This document shows, one piece after another, positions 8,285-17,006 of a DNA stretch of 64,000 nt (positions are counted from its first letter, which is position 1; every line of letters begins with the position of its first letter). The stretch spans positions 124,001 through 188,000 of the forward strand of contig CAWCCX010000004.1 of NCBI GenBank assembly GCA_963794155.1. Reading direction: 5' to 3'. The stretch is from Roseiarcus sp963794155 (lineage in GTDB: Bacteria; Pseudomonadota; Alphaproteobacteria; Rhizobiales; Beijerinckiaceae). Position numbers and translations under genes: made by a program. Under the pieces are notes generated by a model. That model was given only the letters and a program-made list of their open reading frames with translations, was not told the DNA's origin and did no database searches.

Positions 8285-9487
8285 TCAGAAGAACGCCTGC
8301 AAGCCCGTCTGCGCACGTCCCAGGATCAGCGCGTGAACGTCATGCGTGCCCTCATAGGTGTTGACGGTCTCGAGGTTAGCGAGGTGACGCATGACCTTGT
8401 ACTCGATCTGAATGCCGTTGCCCCCGTGCATGTCGCGCGCGGCGCGGGCGACCTCGAGCGCCTCGCCACAATTGTTGCGCTTGACGAGCGAGATCATTTC
8501 CGGCGCCGCCTTACCCTCGTCCATGAGCCGCCCGACCCTCAGCGACGCCTGGAGTCCGAGCGCGATCTTGGTCTGCATGTCGGCAAGCTTCTTCTGGAAG
8601 AGCTGGGTCTGGGCAAGCGGGCGGCCGAACTGCTTGCGATCGAGGCCGTATTGACGGGCGGCGAGCCAGCAATCCTCCGCCGCGCCCATCGCCCCCCAGG
8701 ATATGCCGTAGCGGGCGCGATTGAGGCAGCCGAACGGCCCTTTGAGCCCGGAGACGTTCGGAAGCAGCGCGCTTTCCGGCGCTTCGACATTGTCGAGCAC
8801 GATCTCGCCGGTGATCGAGGCGCGCAGCGAAAGCTTGCCCTCGATCTTTGGCGCCGAGAGGCCCTTCATGGTTTTTTCGAGAACGAAACCGCGAATCTGA
8901 TCGTCGTGCGCCCGCGACTTCGCCCAGACGATGAACACGTCGGCGAGAGGGGCGTTGCTGATCCACATTTTTGAGCCAACGAGACGGTAGCCGCCGTCGA
9001 TCTTCTCCGCCCGCGTCGCCATGCCGCCCGGATCGGAGCCGGCGTTCGGCTCCGTCAGCCCGAAACAGCCGATAAGCTCGCCTCGCGCAAGACCCGGCAG
9101 ATATTTTCGGCGCTGCTCGGCGTCGCCATAGGCGTAGATCGGATACATGACGAGCGAGCTCTGCACGCTCATCATGGAGCGGAAGCCGGAATCGACCCGC
9201 TCGACCTCGCGCGCCACCAGTCCGTAAGCGACGTAGCCGGCGGCGGCGGCGCCGTATTCCTCAGGCAGCGTCACCCCGAGGAGACCCGCTTCGCCCATCA
9301 GGCGAAAGAGCTTCGGGTCGGTCGTCTCCTCAAGATAGGCCTTCCGGATCCGCGGCGCGAGCTCCTTGGCCGCGAAGTCCCGAGCCGTGTCGCGTATCAT
9401 CCGCTCGTCATCGGAAAGCTGGGATTCAAGCAGGAGCGGGTCATCCCACTGGAACGGGCCGAGATCGGGTCCGTGGAAACCAGTCAT
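8285..9487 (-). CDS. gcdH: Glutaryl-CoA dehydrogenase
   Basis: This 400-residue flavoprotein oxidatively decarboxylates glutaryl-CoA to crotonyl-CoA in lysine/tryptophan or glutarate breakdown. The acyl-CoA dehydrogenase signature CFGLTEPNAGSDP is present and the catalytic base Glu379 is in NTYEGTHD. The arginine-containing GFRSMMSVQSSL block is characteristic of the glutaryl-CoA branch rather than of general acyl-CoA dehydrogenases. It is the first gene of a pair with the CoA-transferase. Confidence 0.93.
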   Translation of the reverse strand: MTGFHGPDLGPFQWDDPLLLESQLSDDERMIRDTARDFAAKELAPRIRKAYLEETTDPKLFRLMGEAGLLGVTLPEEYGAAAAGYVAYGLVAREVERVDSGFRSMMSVQSSLVMYPIYAYGDAEQRRKYLPGLARGELIGCFGLTEPNAGSDPGGMATRAEKIDGGYRLVGSKMWISNAPLADVFIVWAKSRAHDDQIRGFVLEKTMKGLSAPKIEGKLSLRASITGEIVLDNVEAPESALLPNVSGLKGPFGCLNRARYGISWGAMGAAEDCWLAARQYGLDRKQFGRPLAQTQLFQKKLADMQTKIALGLQASLRVGRLMDEGKAAPEMISLVKRNNCGEALEVARAARDMHGGNGIQIEYKVMRHLANLETVNTYEGTHDVHALILGRAQTGLQAFF

Positions 9488-9659
9488 CTGAACGCCTCAG
9501 GCCTTGGGCGCCCGCATCCTGCGACCCGCCGCTTTTCGGTCCGCCCCCAAAGGAGGAGTCAGGCCGGCATCGATCTATATTGGCCGGCGGAGGAGGCGTC
9601 GAGGGTGGGCTTCCGGCGGCAAGGTGGAAACGGCGCCGGCGCCGGCCTATCATTGAGTC

Positions 9660-10943
9660 ATGCAAGACAATCCCCTCTCGCACGGTTTATGGGAAATGAC
9701 CGCCCCGCCCGCGCCGCCGACGCCGCCACTCAAGGGCGAAGTCCGGGCCGATGTCGCGGTTATCGGCTGCGGCTACACCGGGATATCGACGGCGCTCAAT
9801 CTGGCTGCGGCGGGAGCAAAGGTGGTCGCGCTCGAGGCGGTCGAGATCGGCTTCGGCGGCGCGGGCCGCAACGTCGGCCTGGTTAACGCCGGGATGTGGC
9901 TCGCGCCCGACGAGATCGTGAAGAGGCTGGGCGCCGATTATGGCGAACGGCTGCTCGACCTGCTTGGCGGCGGCCCGGCGGAAGTCTATGCGCTGGTCGA
10001 CAAGCACGGAATCGACTGTGAGCTTGTGCGCAACGGCACGCTGCATTGCGCGGTTGGGCGTGCGGGGCTCGCCAAGATCGATGAGCGCGCCCGGCAATGG
10101 AGCGCTCGGGGCGCGCCGGTCCGCGTCCTGAGCCAAGCCGAAGCGGCGAAGCGGATCGGGGTCGACATCTACGCCGGCGCGCTTCTCGACCTGCGCGCCG
10201 GAACCATTCAGCCGCTCGCCTACGCGCGCGGCCTCGCGGCCGCCGCGATCGCCGCCGGCGCTCGCATCCACACCCAAAGCCCGGTGCGATCGGCCGAGCG
10301 GACGGGAAAGGCATGGACGCTTAAAACCGACGGCGGGACGGTCGCCGTCGACTGGATTGCGGTCGCGACCGACGCCTATGGCGTCGCGCCGTGGCCGCAA
10401 GGGCGGCGGGAGCAGATTTGCGTGCCCTATTTCAATTTCGCCACCCGGCCGTTGAGTCCCGAGCTTCAGGCGGCGATCCTCCCCGGCCGCGAGGGCTGCT
10501 GGGACACCAGGCTGATCATGAATTCCTTCCGCTTCGATCGCGCCGGGCGGCTTCTGTTCGGCAGCATCGGCGCCTTGCGCGGGACCGGCCTCGCCGTCCA
10601 TCGCGCCTGGTGCATACGCGCGCTTAACAAGACCTTTCCCCAGATCGGCGAGGTCGCGTTCGAGGCGCAGTGGTACGGACAGATGGGCATGACCGATAAC
10701 GCTCTGCCGCAATTCCATCGCCTAGCGCCGAACGTCGTGACGTTCTGCGGCTACAATGGCCGGGGCATTGGCACCGGCGCCGTTTTCGGGCGCGTGCTTT
10801 CAGATCACATCCTCGGAAGGCTGGGCGAGAAGGATCTGCCGTTGCCGGTCACCGAGCCTGACGCGCCGGCGCTGCCGGCGCTGAAGGAGGCCTATTACGA
10901 AGCTGGCGCGCAGATCGCGCATGTGGTCGGCGCCCGACTGTAA
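9660..10943 (+). CDS. FAD-dependent amine/amino-acid oxidoreductase (DadA/PuuB-like)
   Basis: This 427-residue protein of the DAO family has the FAD-binding VAVIGCGYTGIS motif near residue 32-43 and the GAGRNVGLVNAG segment seen in gamma-glutamylputrescine oxidase-like enzymes. The C-terminal GYNGRGIGTGAVFGR segment is the second FAD contact. It probably oxidises an amine or N-substituted amino acid; the substrate cannot be named. There is no strong signal peptide. It stands alone between gcdH (divergent) and the cold-shock gene. Confidence 0.85.
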   Translation: MQDNPLSHGLWEMTAPPAPPTPPLKGEVRADVAVIGCGYTGISTALNLAAAGAKVVALEAVEIGFGGAGRNVGLVNAGMWLAPDEIVKRLGADYGERLLDLLGGGPAEVYALVDKHGIDCELVRNGTLHCAVGRAGLAKIDERARQWSARGAPVRVLSQAEAAKRIGVDIYAGALLDLRAGTIQPLAYARGLAAAAIAAGARIHTQSPVRSAERTGKAWTLKTDGGTVAVDWIAVATDAYGVAPWPQGRREQICVPYFNFATRPLSPELQAAILPGREGCWDTRLIMNSFRFDRAGRLLFGSIGALRGTGLAVHRAWCIRALNKTFPQIGEVAFEAQWYGQMGMTDNALPQFHRLAPNVVTFCGYNGRGIGTGAVFGRVLSDHILGRLGEKDLPLPVTEPDAPALPALKEAYYEAGAQIAHVVGARL

Positions 10944-11149
10944 GCAGCATCGAACGCCGGGCGGCCAACCCCGCCTCCGCCAAAACGTGATCTTGATTTC
11001 ACCAACATGTCTGGCTATGGGCTCGCATCGATGTCTGACCGACAACTCGACTTCGTGCTCTGCGACGCGCGACGAGGAAGCCTTCCGCACCGATAGCGGA
11101 CTGGCGACATCAGGCCGCTCCTCTCAACTTCTTCCACGGGACTGCATCT

Positions 11150-11359
11150 ATGGCTACTGGAACCGTCAAATGGTTCAATGCAACGAAGGGCTTTGGCTTC
11201 ATCCAGCCCGATGATGGCGGCAAGGACGTATTTGTCCACATCAGCGCCGTCGAGCGCGCGGGGCTTCGCGACCTCGCTGAGGGACAGAAAGTCGCCTATG
11301 AGATTGTCGCCGACAAGCGAACCGGACGCTCGTCGGCAGGCAACCTGAAGGTCGCCTGA
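11150..11359 (+). CDS. Cold-shock domain protein (CspA family)
   Basis: This 69-residue single CSD protein has RNP1 (KGFGFIQP) and RNP2 (VFVHIS) for single-stranded nucleic acid binding. Length and sequence are typical of alphaproteobacterial Csp paralogues. About 200 bp upstream is free of genes, room for the long structured leader usual for cold-shock mRNAs, though I could not identify one. A strong intrinsic terminator follows 40 bp after the stop, so it is monocistronic. Confidence 0.95.
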   Translation: MATGTVKWFNATKGFGFIQPDDGGKDVFVHISAVERAGLRDLAEGQKVAYEIVADKRTGRSSAGNLKVA

Positions 11360-11398
11360 CCTTTCTTCAAGCGCATGCGCGCTTCCCGCGCTCGATCC

Positions 11399-11430
11399 AG
11401 CCCCGGCGACAAAGCCGGGGCTTTTTGTTT
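11399..11430 (+). terminator. Rho-independent terminator of the cold-shock gene
   Basis: AGCCCCGGC (11399-11407) pairs with GCCGGGGCT (11414-11422), leaving a six-base loop and followed by TTTTGTTT. This is a textbook intrinsic terminator on the plus strand, between the cold-shock gene and xylB. Confidence 0.9.
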
Positions 11431-11456
11431 ATGGTGGCCTCCGGAGGGAGGCAACG

Positions 11457-12956
11457 ATGACTGAGGGCAAGCAAGAGACGTTTCTGGGGCTCGATATCGG
11501 CACCTCGTCGGTCAAGGCGCTGCTCGTCGACCCCGATCAGCGGGTCGTCGCCGAAGCCTCGGTCTCGCTCAGCGTCTCGCGCCCTCATCCTTTGTGGAGC
11601 GAGCAGGATCCCGGCGATTGGGTCCAAGGCGTCGAGGCGGCCGTCGCCGCTATCCGCCGCCATGCGCCGACTGAATTCGCCGCCCTGTCGGGGATCGGGC
11701 TCTCCGGCCAAATGCACGGCGCGACCCTGCTCGACGCGCATGATAAGCCGCTCAGGCCCGCGATCCTGTGGAACGATGGCCGCTCGTTTGCCGAATGCGC
11801 CGAGCTCCAGCGACGCGTCCCCGATCTCGAGCAACGGACCGGCAACCTCGCCATGCCCGGCTTCACCGCGCCGAAGATGCTGTGGGTCGCCTCCCATGAG
11901 CGGGAGATCGCCAAGGCGACCAGGCGGGTGCTGTTGCCCAAGGACTATGTGCGCCTGAGCCTCTCCGGCGAAGCGGTGTCGGAGATGTCGGACGCCTCGG
12001 GCACGCTCTGGCTCGACGTCGGCCGGCGGCGCTGGGACACGGTCCTTTTGGCGGCGACGGGCCTGACGGAGAAGGCAATGCCGGGCCTTGTCGAAGGTTC
12101 CGAGGTCTCGGCCGATCTCGCGCCCGCGGTCGCGACCGCCTGGGGCCTCAACGGCCGCAAGATTCCGATCGCCGGCGGGGGCGGCGACAACGCCGCGTCC
12201 GCGATCGGGGTCGGCGCGACGGCGCCGGGGGAAGGCTTCGTCTCGCTCGGTACGTCGGGGGTGATTTTTTCGGTCACCGACCGCTTCGTCAGCCTGCCGA
12301 AGCGCACCCTGCACGCGTTCTGTCACGCGCTGCCGCATCGGTGGCATGGCATGGCGGTGATGTTGTCGGCCGCCTCCTCGCTGTCCTGGATCGCAAGTGT
12401 CCTCGGGCGCGAGCGCGACATCGGCGAATTGATCGCCGGCGCCGCAGCTTTCGCCCGCTCGAAGAGCGCAGTCGCTTCGGCCCCGGTCTTCCTGCCCTAT
12501 CTCAGCGGCGAGCGCACGCCGCACAACGACGCCGAAGCGACCGGCATGTTCGCGGGCTTAAGGGCCGAACACGGCGCGGATGCGCTCGTCTTCGCGGTCA
12601 TGGAGGGCGTCGCCTTCTCATTCGCCGACGGCGTCGACGTTCTGGACGCCGCCGGCGCCCGACCGGTCCGCCCGCTGCTGGTCGGCGGCGGCGCGCGGTC
12701 GGAATTCTGGGGCCAGATGATCGCCGACGTGACCGGCCTGACGATCGATCTCGCTTCCGGCGCCGAAGCAGGCGCGGCGCTCGGCGCGGCCAGGCTCGGC
12801 ATGCTCGCCGCCGGGGCCGGCAAGGTCGAGGCGGTGTGCGCCCGCCCCCCGGTCCAGCGGGAGTTCAAGCCCGATCCCGACCGCGCCGCGGTCCACGCCG
12901 CGCGCCTAAAGCGGTACCGCGCGCTCTATGCGGGCGAGAAAGCGGCGCGAGGCTAA
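11457..12956 (+). CDS. xylB: Xylulokinase
   Basis: This 499-residue FGGY-family kinase phosphorylates D-xylulose to xylulose 5-phosphate. The ATP-binding GLDIGTSSVKALL opening, the SGQMHGATLLD block typical of XylB and the C-terminal GGGARSEFW adenosine motif are all present. Length is within the family range. No xylose isomerase or transporter lies beside it, so the pathway partner must be elsewhere. The stop codon overlaps that of the convergent marC gene by two bases. Confidence 0.92.
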   Translation: MTEGKQETFLGLDIGTSSVKALLVDPDQRVVAEASVSLSVSRPHPLWSEQDPGDWVQGVEAAVAAIRRHAPTEFAALSGIGLSGQMHGATLLDAHDKPLRPAILWNDGRSFAECAELQRRVPDLEQRTGNLAMPGFTAPKMLWVASHEREIAKATRRVLLPKDYVRLSLSGEAVSEMSDASGTLWLDVGRRRWDTVLLAATGLTEKAMPGLVEGSEVSADLAPAVATAWGLNGRKIPIAGGGGDNAASAIGVGATAPGEGFVSLGTSGVIFSVTDRFVSLPKRTLHAFCHALPHRWHGMAVMLSAASSLSWIASVLGRERDIGELIAGAAAFARSKSAVASAPVFLPYLSGERTPHNDAEATGMFAGLRAEHGADALVFAVMEGVAFSFADGVDVLDAAGARPVRPLLVGGGARSEFWGQMIADVTGLTIDLASGAEAGAALGAARLGMLAAGAGKVEAVCARPPVQREFKPDPDRAAVHAARLKRYRALYAGEKAARG

Positions 12957-13657
12957 ACTACGCGCCAATGGGTGATCAGGTCGCCGATTGCGGTCACCAG
13001 AATTTGCACTCCGATGCACATTAGAAGGAAAGCGGTGAGCCGCACGATCACCGCTTGCGCCGTCGGTCCGATGAAGTCGGTCAGCCGGTCGGCAGATCGG
13101 TAGGAGATCCAGATGATCGCGGCGTTGGCGACTGCAGCGACGCTTGCCCCGAGAAAAAAGGCGACAAAACCAACGCTGCTGGCCGGCCGCTCGGCGCCGA
13201 TGGTGATCGCGACCGCGATCGTTCCCGGCCCGGTGGTGAAGGGCAGCGTCAGGGGAAAGAACGCAAGTTGGAGCGGATCGCCGTCGCTTCCCTGCTCCTC
13301 GGCGCGCTCGTGGCCTTTCCGGTCCGGGTGAGGTTCGGCCGAACTCAACAAGCGCCAGCCGCTGAGCGCGACCACGGTTCCTCCGGCAATTCGCAGCGCA
13401 TCGATCGAAACGCCGAAGAAGCGCAGGACATAGGCGCCCGCCCACAGCGCGCCGAACATGATGAGGAGCGAATAGACGCCGACCAGGGCGGCGACCTTCT
13501 CTTTGACCGCCGGCGAGAAGTCCTTGGTCACACCATAAAAGATGAACGCGCCGCCGATCGGGTTGATGATCGAGAACAGCGACGGGAAGGCGAGCAGGAA
13601 GGCGACATTCGCCGTACCCGCAAGACTGCCCCAATCCGCGCCGATCGCCTGATCCAT
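12953..13657 (-). CDS. MarC family integral membrane protein
   Basis: This 234-residue inner-membrane protein has about six hydrophobic segments, with the conserved FSIINPIGGAF near residue 28 and the FPLTLPFTTGPGTIA block in the middle, both hallmarks of the MarC/SnatA family. The function of MarC proteins is not settled; one archaeal relative transports small neutral amino acids. It is convergent with xylB, with overlapping stop codons (TAG at 12953-12955 on the minus strand). Confidence 0.9.
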   Translation of the reverse strand: MDQAIGADWGSLAGTANVAFLLAFPSLFSIINPIGGAFIFYGVTKDFSPAVKEKVAALVGVYSLLIMFGALWAGAYVLRFFGVSIDALRIAGGTVVALSGWRLLSSAEPHPDRKGHERAEEQGSDGDPLQLAFFPLTLPFTTGPGTIAVAITIGAERPASSVGFVAFFLGASVAAVANAAIIWISYRSADRLTDFIGPTAQAVIVRLTAFLLMCIGVQILVTAIGDLITHWRVV

Positions 13658-13762
13658 TCCGCCATCAACCTATGAACGAGACTTCTCCCTTTCTCTCTAA
13701 CCTTTTGGGAAGCCTCGCGCGCTAGCCTTGTCGTCTCATCGACGAGCCGAGGAGAGGACCCA

Positions 13763-14239
13763 ATGTCCGGACCCGCCGCGATCTGGGCGGCGTTGCAGGG
13801 AGCGCTCCTGGAAAGCTTCACGCCCGCCTCGGCCTATGGCGCCCCGGCGCTCGGCGGCGCGCTCGCGGTGTGCGCGCTTTATTACATCGGCCGCCGCCAG
13901 GCGCGCGGCCGGCGGATGAGCTTGAGGGGATTTGCGCGGTCGATTTTCCCCAGGCGCATTCTCCTCCATCCCTCGTCGCTCATCGACATGCGCTTGTGGG
14001 TGCTGAACGGCGTCGCCTTCACCTCCGCCTACGGCATGCTGGGCTTGGGCCTCTTCTTCTGGCGCGACGCCATCGTCGCAGGCCTGACCCATGAATTTGG
14101 GCCGCATTCGCCGACGCGCTGGCCGGTCTGGACCATCCTGACGCTCGCGACCATGCTCCAGCTCCTGGCTTCCGAGCTCGCCTATTGGTTCGCCCATTAT
14201 TGCTTCCACAAGATCCCGGCCCTGTGGGAGTTCCACAAG
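13763..14239 (+). pseudogene. Sterol desaturase/fatty acid hydroxylase family, N-terminal half, split by an integrated element
   Basis: These 159 codons encode the membrane N-terminal half of a di-iron hydroxylase of the sterol desaturase family, including the first histidine box HYCFHKIP and the start of the second at LWEFHK. After Lys159 the frame enters the mobile element and stops at 14308 with about 23 foreign residues. The missing part begins at 31756. Joining 14239 to 31756 restores WEFHK-VHHSAEV in frame and a 340-residue protein with three complete histidine boxes. The gene is therefore inactivated by insertion unless the element excises. Confidence 0.92.
14224..14239 (+). other. attL core-type site
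   Basis: GTGG (14224-14227) and CCAC (14233-14236) form a short inverted repeat around a 5-base spacer, followed by AAG, where the host gene is interrupted. This matches in layout the inverted repeat at the right junction, as expected of a tyrosine-recombinase core site. Confidence 0.6.
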
Positions 14240-14271
14240 TTTTCTAATGCGGTGGCGGATCAAGGGGATAG

Positions 14272-14332
14272 GTCCCTCACCCGGCGCAAAAGGCCCTTTG
14301 ATCGATAACGGTTATTTTGGCTGTCCCTCACC
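14272..14332 (+). repeat. Two left arm-type repeats, GTCCCTCACC
   Basis: The 10-mer GTCCCTCACC occurs at 14272-14281 and 14323-14332, both in the plus orientation, 33 and 84 bp inside the left end. The same motif recurs near the right end. Their number and placement suggest arm-type binding sites for the integrase. Confidence 0.65.
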
Positions 14333-14794
14333 ATGCCCTGCTTGCTCTGGATGAATCTCGCGCCCCTCCGGGTCGAGCATGTGCGTGGTGAGGAGCGGGA
14401 GGGGGACCCGCATGAGATGGCTTGGCGAGAGGACAAATCGGCGCCGGTTGAACCGGCGAGCAATATTCTGTCGCCATCAACGCCGCGCTGGCGCATCCGG
14501 TCAGCCGTCATTTGAAGGGTATTGGCAGCGACAGAGCGCATAAACAGATGTTTATGTCGCGATGTCCTCGAATACTCTCCACAACTACTCTCAAAGCCAA
14601 AACCGGCCCGAGACTCCGACGTCATAATGTGCTAAGGTGCAATCGTGAGACGAAAGAGGGCATCCGCGCCAACGGACACCCTCAATCTGTATTCACATTC
14701 AACCGGACCCGTGTGGTCAACGGCCTCCCACAGACAGAAGCAGCTTATCTGCTTCGGGCAGCGCTGTCCACTGCATCGGTCGCATAAAAAAGGT
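14333..14794. other. Gene-poor left end of the element
   Basis: No credible gene is seen in this 460-bp stretch. Open frames on both strands here are short and lack ribosome binding sites. The composition is more AT-rich than the chromosome around it. It probably holds the promoter of the BRO-N gene. Confidence 0.5.
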
Positions 14795-15607
14795 ATGACG
14801 CCAATGCAGCAGATGCTGGAATTTGAATACGAGAATAGCCGGCCCTTCCGGGTCATTGATCGCGACGGCGAGCCTTGGTTCGTCCTCTCGGATGTGTGTC
14901 GCGAACTTGAAATCGGCAACGCGGCGCATGCGGCTAGCCGATTGGACGACGACGAAAAGGGTATCATTAATAGCGATACCCTTCGCGGGGTGCAAAAAGT
15001 CATCATAATCAATGAGTCAGGTCTCTACAGCCTGATCCTTACGAGCCGCAAGGAGGCGGCGAAGCGCTTTAAAAAGTGGGTGACCGCCGAGGTGCTTCCC
15101 TCGATTAGGAAGACTGGAGCGTACGGGAACCGCGCAAAGATACCGGCCTTCATTCGCAGGTTCAATCTCAATTGGGATCGCGTCTCACCCGGTCATTTTT
15201 CTATCATCTCAGAACTCGTTATTCGGCTGCATGGCCGACTTGAAATGGTGGGCCATACGATGGCAGACAAGGCGAAGAACGGACAAGAACTTCGTCCTGA
15301 CGTCAGTGTGGGGAAATTGTTTGCCGACTGGTTGCGTAAGCGGCATCCGTCACTTTGCGATACGTTCTCGTATTATTGGCACAAAACTCCGGAGGCTGAA
15401 ATTCAGGCTCGCCAGTACCCGATAAAGATGCTGCCCTATTATTTGGAATTTGTCGATACGTGCTGGCTTCCGCAATATTCTATACCGTATTTTAAGACGC
15501 GCGATCCTGCCGCCTTAGCGTTCTTGCCAAAGCTTATTCCGATGGCGCACAAGGCGCAGCCGGCCAAGCTTTTTGCCCCCGCGAAAACGCCTGGAACACT
15601 CGCGTAG
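14795..15607 (+). CDS. BRO-N domain protein (phage antirepressor-like)
   Basis: This 270-residue protein has an N-terminal BRO-N domain at about residues 5-110, with FVLSDVCRELEIGN, the DDDEKGIINSDT block and SGLYSLILTSRKEAAKRFKKW. Such domains bind DNA in phage antirepressors. The C-terminal domain (about 120-255; conserved-looking YYLEFVDTCWLPQYS) is not one I can name. An AAAAAAGG ribosome binding site precedes the ATG at 14795 closely; the ATG at 14804 is an equally good start. Codon use and base composition are visibly more AT-rich than neighbours, a sign of recent acquisition. It probably regulates element genes. Confidence 0.85.
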   Translation: MTPMQQMLEFEYENSRPFRVIDRDGEPWFVLSDVCRELEIGNAAHAASRLDDDEKGIINSDTLRGVQKVIIINESGLYSLILTSRKEAAKRFKKWVTAEVLPSIRKTGAYGNRAKIPAFIRRFNLNWDRVSPGHFSIISELVIRLHGRLEMVGHTMADKAKNGQELRPDVSVGKLFADWLRKRHPSLCDTFSYYWHKTPEAEIQARQYPIKMLPYYLEFVDTCWLPQYSIPYFKTRDPAALAFLPKLIPMAHKAQPAKLFAPAKTPGTLA

Positions 15608-15615
15608 GTCAGATC

Positions 15616-15641
15616 GGGGGGGCGGTCCTGACCGCCCCCCC
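15616..15641 (+). terminator. Strong hairpin after the BRO-N gene
   Basis: Eleven perfectly paired bases (GGGGGGGCGGT / ACCGCCCCCCC) enclose a CCTG loop nine bases after the BRO-N stop codon. No T-run follows, so termination strength is uncertain. Confidence 0.6.
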
Positions 15642-15652
15642 TCATTACAACC

Positions 15653-15862
15653 ATGATCCGCCTCTCCATCACCGTCGCCGCCTTCGAGGCCATCGCCGCG
15701 ACCTTGCCGTCGAGCGTTGGCGTTGAGCAGAACCGCGCTCCCAACGGCGACTATTTCATTTGGCTCGATCCGAGGTATGTCGACAGGCTTCGGGCCATGC
15801 GCGGCCCGGGCGAGAGCTACTCCGACGTCATCCTGAGGCTGGTGAAGGGTGATGGCGGCTAG
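15653..15862 (+). CDS. Small conserved hypothetical protein, antitoxin-like C-terminus
   Basis: This 69-residue protein resembles small hypothetical proteins common in Hyphomicrobiales. The N-terminus MIRLSITVAAFEAIAATLP is followed by YFIWLDPRYVDRLRAMRGPG and a C-terminal ESYSDVILRLV helix. The ESYSDVI ending recalls the C-terminus of VapB-like antitoxins (DUF217), but no toxin gene follows. It lies 45 bp after BRO-N, past a hairpin. Function is unknown. Confidence 0.65.
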   Translation: MIRLSITVAAFEAIAATLPSSVGVEQNRAPNGDYFIWLDPRYVDRLRAMRGPGESYSDVILRLVKGDGG

Positions 15863-16041
15863 GAATAGGCCGCCGCCTTACGGCGCCCTGGGCCGGCTCG
15901 CGGCTTGGAATGATAGGTCCGCTCCGGCCCGGATTGCGCTTGTTGGACGCGCCGGAACCTGTGAAGCTGGGTGCGGCCCGTCATCGGCGCGCCAGAGAGG
16001 CCGCCTCTGATGCGGTCGGCATGGCATGAGGGAGCGGCGAC

Positions 16042-16949
16042 ATGAACATGAAGCAGGGACTCTCAGCGGGCGCCTTGTTTGTTGGCGTGCTGTCGGCGGG
16101 CGGGGCGGCGCAGGCGACGACCTTCCTCTTCACCGACACAGTGCAGACCTTCGACGTCACCACGACCGGGGTCTACGACATCACGGCCTATGGCGGTCAA
16201 GGCGGCTTCGGGAGCCCCTCCGCCGGCGGCGGAGGCGCGGAGATCGGCGGCGACGTCACGCTCACCGCGGGCAGCGTCCTGACCATCCTCGTCGGCGGCG
16301 CCGGGGGCGTAAACACGAGTGACTTCGGCAGCGGCCCCGGCGGCGGCGGCACTTTCGTTGTCCTGAATGGGCTTACCGCCCCCCTGGTGGTCGCGGGCGG
16401 CGGCGGCGGCGGCGGCGACGGAACGGTCGGCGGCGGCGGCCTCGGGTTAGCCAGCGGCGACGGCGGCGGCTTAGGCGGTTCCGCTCCCCCTGCTTGCCTT
16501 TTTTGCGGCGGTGGCGGCGGCGGTTTCAGCGGTGCCGGCGTTGGAGATGGGGTCGATGGCGACGGCGCCGGCGGCGGCGGCTATAGCGCCGGCACCATCG
16601 CCGCGGGCGGCGTCGGCGGCTTTTTCGGCGGCGACGGCATGGGAGGTAACGGCGGCGCCGGCGGCGGCGGCGGCGGCGATGAGGGCGGCGGCGGCGGCGG
16701 CGGCTACGCGGCGGCGCCGGCGGCGGCTTTGGCGTCGTCGGCAGCGGCGGTTGCTCGTTCCTGGACAGCATTGTGACCGAGGATGTCTCCTTGGCCGGCG
16801 AGAACATGAGCGACGGCTTCGTGACCATTTCGCCGGAATTGACGGTGCCCGAACCGTCAACCTGGGCGATGATGCTCCTTGGCTTCGCTGGCTTGGGCTT
16901 TGTCGGCTATCGTAGGCGACGGACACTCGCCGCCGCAGCGAGCGTCTGA
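16042..16949 (+). pseudogene. Glycine-rich PEP-CTERM surface protein, frameshifted before the sorting signal
   Basis: The frame opens with a signal peptide (ALFVGVLSAGGAAQA) and continues as a Gly-rich protein with runs of GGGG typical of extracellular glycine-rich domains. As sequenced it stops at 16776. In the -1 frame from about 16705 the protein continues GGFGVVGSGG and ends at 16949 with VPEPSTWAMMLLGFAGLG and an Arg-rich tail, a perfect PEP-CTERM signal recognised by exosortase. The restored product is about 302 residues. The break falls in a GGC repeat tract, where replication slippage or sequencing indels are likely. A GGGAG ribosome binding site precedes the start. No exosortase gene is in the window. 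Confidence 0.8.
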
Positions 16950-16969
16950 GGCCTCGGGACTGCCCCACA

Positions 16970-17006
16970 AAAAAGCCCCCCGCGGTGCGTCGGGGAGGGG
17001 CGGTTT
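16970..17006 (-). terminator. GC-rich hairpin with T-run on the minus strand
   Basis: A GC-rich hairpin around 16975-17004 (GCCCCCCGC against CGGGGAGGGGC) is flanked on its left by AAAAAA, which reads as TTTTTT after the stem on the minus strand. It would stop minus-strand transcription entering the PEP-CTERM gene and may also serve the plus-strand gene that ends at 16949. Confidence 0.6.

Noticed and set aside
11367..12524. 385-codon open frame on the minus strand
   Set aside because: Antisense to xylB, which is clearly real.
14221..14240. Insertion into a tRNA gene
   Set aside because: The target is the coding sequence of a sterol desaturase family gene; no tRNA-like fold is seen at either junction.
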